NCBI GenBank assembly: GCA_020201015.1 | Contig: JAIVHN010000050.1 | Location: 1 to 6,815, forward strand | DNA from: Spirochaeta sp. | GTDB taxonomy: Bacteria > Spirochaetota > Spirochaetia > DSM-27196 > SLAA01 | DNA: 6,815 nucleotides | Direction: 5' to 3' | In this document: positions 5,234 through 6,815 of the stretch, one piece after another | Position numbering within the stretch: position 1 is the first letter of the stretch | How the letters are laid out: each line of letters begins with the position of its first letter | The notes under the pieces: model-generated | The model's input: only the letters and a program-made list of their open reading frames with translations | Database searches by the model: none | Told to the model about the DNA's origin: nothing | Position numbers and translations under genes: made by a program

Positions 5234-6815
5234 ATGAAAGCCTTGTGGTTTCGAGCGGCGCTACTACTGTTGCTCTTTGTCTGGGCTCCGCTTGAGGCCC
5301 AGGCGCAGCTAATCGACCGACTTGCTACGTACGGTGGACCGGAATCTTCTCTGCCTTCCGAGCATGACCGGGCGCTTGCCGCCGTTTATAGGGACGAGGC
5401 GCGAAACCTTTTCCAGTCCGATCAAAGCAAACAAGCGCTGGAAATGATGCTGATATCGCTACAGTACGATTCTCGTCACTCGGACGGGCATTACGAGCTA
5501 GGCACTCATTTTATTGAGTATCAATCAAGCCGCCAAATCGGAATCTTATACTTAATCAAGGCCCTGCAAAACGACTCATTTCAATTTGGATCGTATGGCG
5601 AGGCACTATATCGGATGGTGCAAGAGCTTCTGAACCTGGGGTATATTGAAACGGCTGCCGCCACGCTTGAGCAATTCAGGCTGGGTGAACTGGGGCAAGC
5701 TGATTTGCAAGCCGTTCGGGCGCGGCTTGCACTTGAAAAGGGAGAGCTCCGGGAGGCAGAACGTCTCGCGGAGCAGGGCCTGGATAGGTTTCCCGACGAC
5801 TCACGGTTCTTTATGATTCTCCTCGAACGTGGCGGGCAACCTGCCTTTCGTGAGTCGCGTTGGATAGAGCGTGAACGAAGCTCGGACAGCGATTATCTTG
5901 CCGCTCTCTTACGATACATTGAAGTCATCGGAGATGATGGGCGGCGTCGCGCCCTCGTGGAGGACTATCTTCGCCTGGGTGGAGATGACCCCAGGGTATT
6001 TTTGTCCGGCATCGACTCAGGTTTGAGTATTTCAATGATGCTTTCTGGTTTTCTGGAGCAGGGTGGGGCAGAAGATTCGGTGCTGCTGCGACATATGGCG
6101 ATTGACCTCGTCGATCAGGGACAGGAAGACTTTATTGCAGAGTTGCTTGAACCGCTTGACCAGTATTCGGGCATGCTTTATGGGGGGTACAGCGAACGCG
6201 GGTTCTACACGGAGGCCCTTGCGTTTGTTGCTGGGCGGTTAGTGAGTTATGATGCACATCCGCGCGGAGTTGCCGCGGCGCAGGTGAGTTTTGCGTTAGA
6301 TGCTGATGGGCTGCCGAGTTATGTAGAGTTTCAGCGAGGTGGGCGACGCATGCGAATGCGGTATGCGGAGTATCCTGTAGCAGCTCAAGTTGATTTCGGT
6401 CCTGCAGCATTTGACGCTCCCAGCCAAAGCTATCTCATTATACCTGACCGCGTGCGGCGGGCTACGCTTAGGTTTCCTGAAGGGGTTGATCAGGGCTCGC
6501 CATGGCCACTGCGGCTACCATTGCCCGAACCGGATGACGATGAAGTTTGGGAGTTAGATGCTCAGCAGATACGGCCGCATAGTTACCGACTTGTGGAGTC
6601 CGATCCACAATCTCAACGTGTCATAACCGTTAGTGATCTTTTGAACGGAGTGCCGTTGCGGCAGGTTGTGGACGAGAGCGGAGATGGACGCATTGACTAT
6701 ATTCGTCTTTACGTCGACGGGGTTCCAGTGCGAGCCGTTCGTGACCTGAATGGCGACGGCTTTTTCGAGCAAGTTGAGCTCTACGATGCAGGCGAGTTGG
6801 TTGCAACGGCGGTCG
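5234..6815 (+). CDS. Exported TPR-like repeat protein with C-terminal Asp-rich (EF-hand-like) repeats; 3' end outside window
   Basis: This frame stays open for 527 codons to the window edge, so the C-terminus is missing. Residues 1-24 look like a Sec signal peptide: K2 and R7, a Leu-rich core (9-17), and AQA before Q25 as a signal peptidase I site. There is no lipobox Cys, so it is likely periplasmic or outer-membrane associated. Residues about 50-200 are helical and TPR-like: 52-85, 86-119, and best at 157-190 (LALEKGELREAERLAEQGLDRFP). Residues 200-345 look helical without a clear family. From about 350 the sequence turns beta-rich, with Asp/Gly motifs at 356-371, 480-496 and 504-520. The ATG lies 9 nt after the ftsH stop with only a weak upstream purine stretch, suggesting coupling. 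I do not recognise a named gene; a role in envelope assembly or binding is guesswork. Confidence 0.8.
   Translation, partial: MKALWFRAALLLLLFVWAPLEAQAQLIDRLATYGGPESSLPSEHDRALAAVYRDEARNLFQSDQSKQALEMMLISLQYDSRHSDGHYELGTHFIEYQSSRQIGILYLIKALQNDSFQFGSYGEALYRMVQELLNLGYIETAAATLEQFRLGELGQADLQAVRARLALEKGELREAERLAEQGLDRFPDDSRFFMILLERGGQPAFRESRWIERERSSDSDYLAALLRYIEVIGDDGRRRALVEDYLRLGGDDPRVFLSGIDSGLSISMMLSGFLEQGGAEDSVLLRHMAIDLVDQGQEDFIAELLEPLDQYSGMLYGGYSERGFYTEALAFVAGRLVSYDAHPRGVAAAQVSFALDADGLPSYVEFQRGGRRMRMRYAEYPVAAQVDFGPAAFDAPSQSYLIIPDRVRRATLRFPEGVDQGSPWPLRLPLPEPDDDEVWELDAQQIRPHSYRLVESDPQSQRVITVSDLLNGVPLRQVVDESGDGRIDYIRLYVDGVPVRAVRDLNGDGFFEQVELYDAGELVATAV
6671..6814 (+). repeat. Two 24-residue Asp-rich repeats in the exported protein
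   Basis: Residues 480-503 and 504-527 align without gaps: D-x-[SN]-G-D-G, then three residues, a hydrophobic pair, a Tyr-containing strand and a Gly at position 17. The second contains D504, N506, D508, G509, E512 and E515, the spacing of a calcium-binding EF-hand loop. The first has Arg at position 12. A degenerate relative (DADGLPSYVEFQRGG) starts at residue 356, nt 6299. The second unit ends at the window edge, so more units may follow. Confidence 0.6.

Noticed and set aside
1..6815. CRISPR array, transposase or prophage genes
   Set aside because: No regularly spaced direct repeats, transposase motifs or phage genes were seen; apart from the ftsH break this is ordinary core chromosome.

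Overview
The window reads as a stretch of a spirochaete chromosome. The main grounds are the gene order spoVG, rplY/ctc, pth, tilS, ftsH, which as I recall is the order in Borrelia, and the close match of the FtsH protease half to spirochaetal FtsH. Base composition looks balanced to mildly GC-rich. Genus cannot be fixed from this sequence; a free-living or Treponema-like member of Spirochaetales is a reasonable guess.

Layout: everything lies on the + strand. Positions 1-185 hold a 6-3-6 inverted repeat, a near-perfect housekeeping promoter (TTGACA, 16 nt, TATAAT) and a leader of about 100 nt. Then come spoVG (186-482), a tRNA-Gln with anticodon TTG (526-597), rplY/ctc (665-1306), pth (1307-1888, TTG start directly after the rplY stop), tilS (1863-3365, overlapping pth by 26 nt), ftsH (3355-5224, overlapping tilS by 11 nt) and a long exported TPR-type protein (from 5234, still open at the window edge). 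There is no convincing terminator and only one good promoter, so the whole block is probably one transcription unit, with the tRNA cut out of the message.

The genes share a theme of translation and protein quality: tRNA-Gln supplies decoding, L25 binds 5S rRNA, Pth recycles peptidyl-tRNA, TilS makes the AUA-reading tRNA-Ile, and FtsH degrades faulty or short-lived proteins at the membrane. SpoVG is a nucleic-acid-binding regulator. The last gene is an envelope protein of unknown role.

The striking anomaly is in ftsH. About 43 codons are missing near position 4317 and the frame shifts by one, inferred as a loss of about 128 nt. The lost part is the second region of homology of the AAA+ domain, including the arginine fingers. 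Everything on both sides is intact and well conserved, so this is either a recent disabling deletion or an assembly error. The second point of interest is a pair of 24-residue Asp-rich, EF-hand-like repeats at the end of the window in the exported protein.
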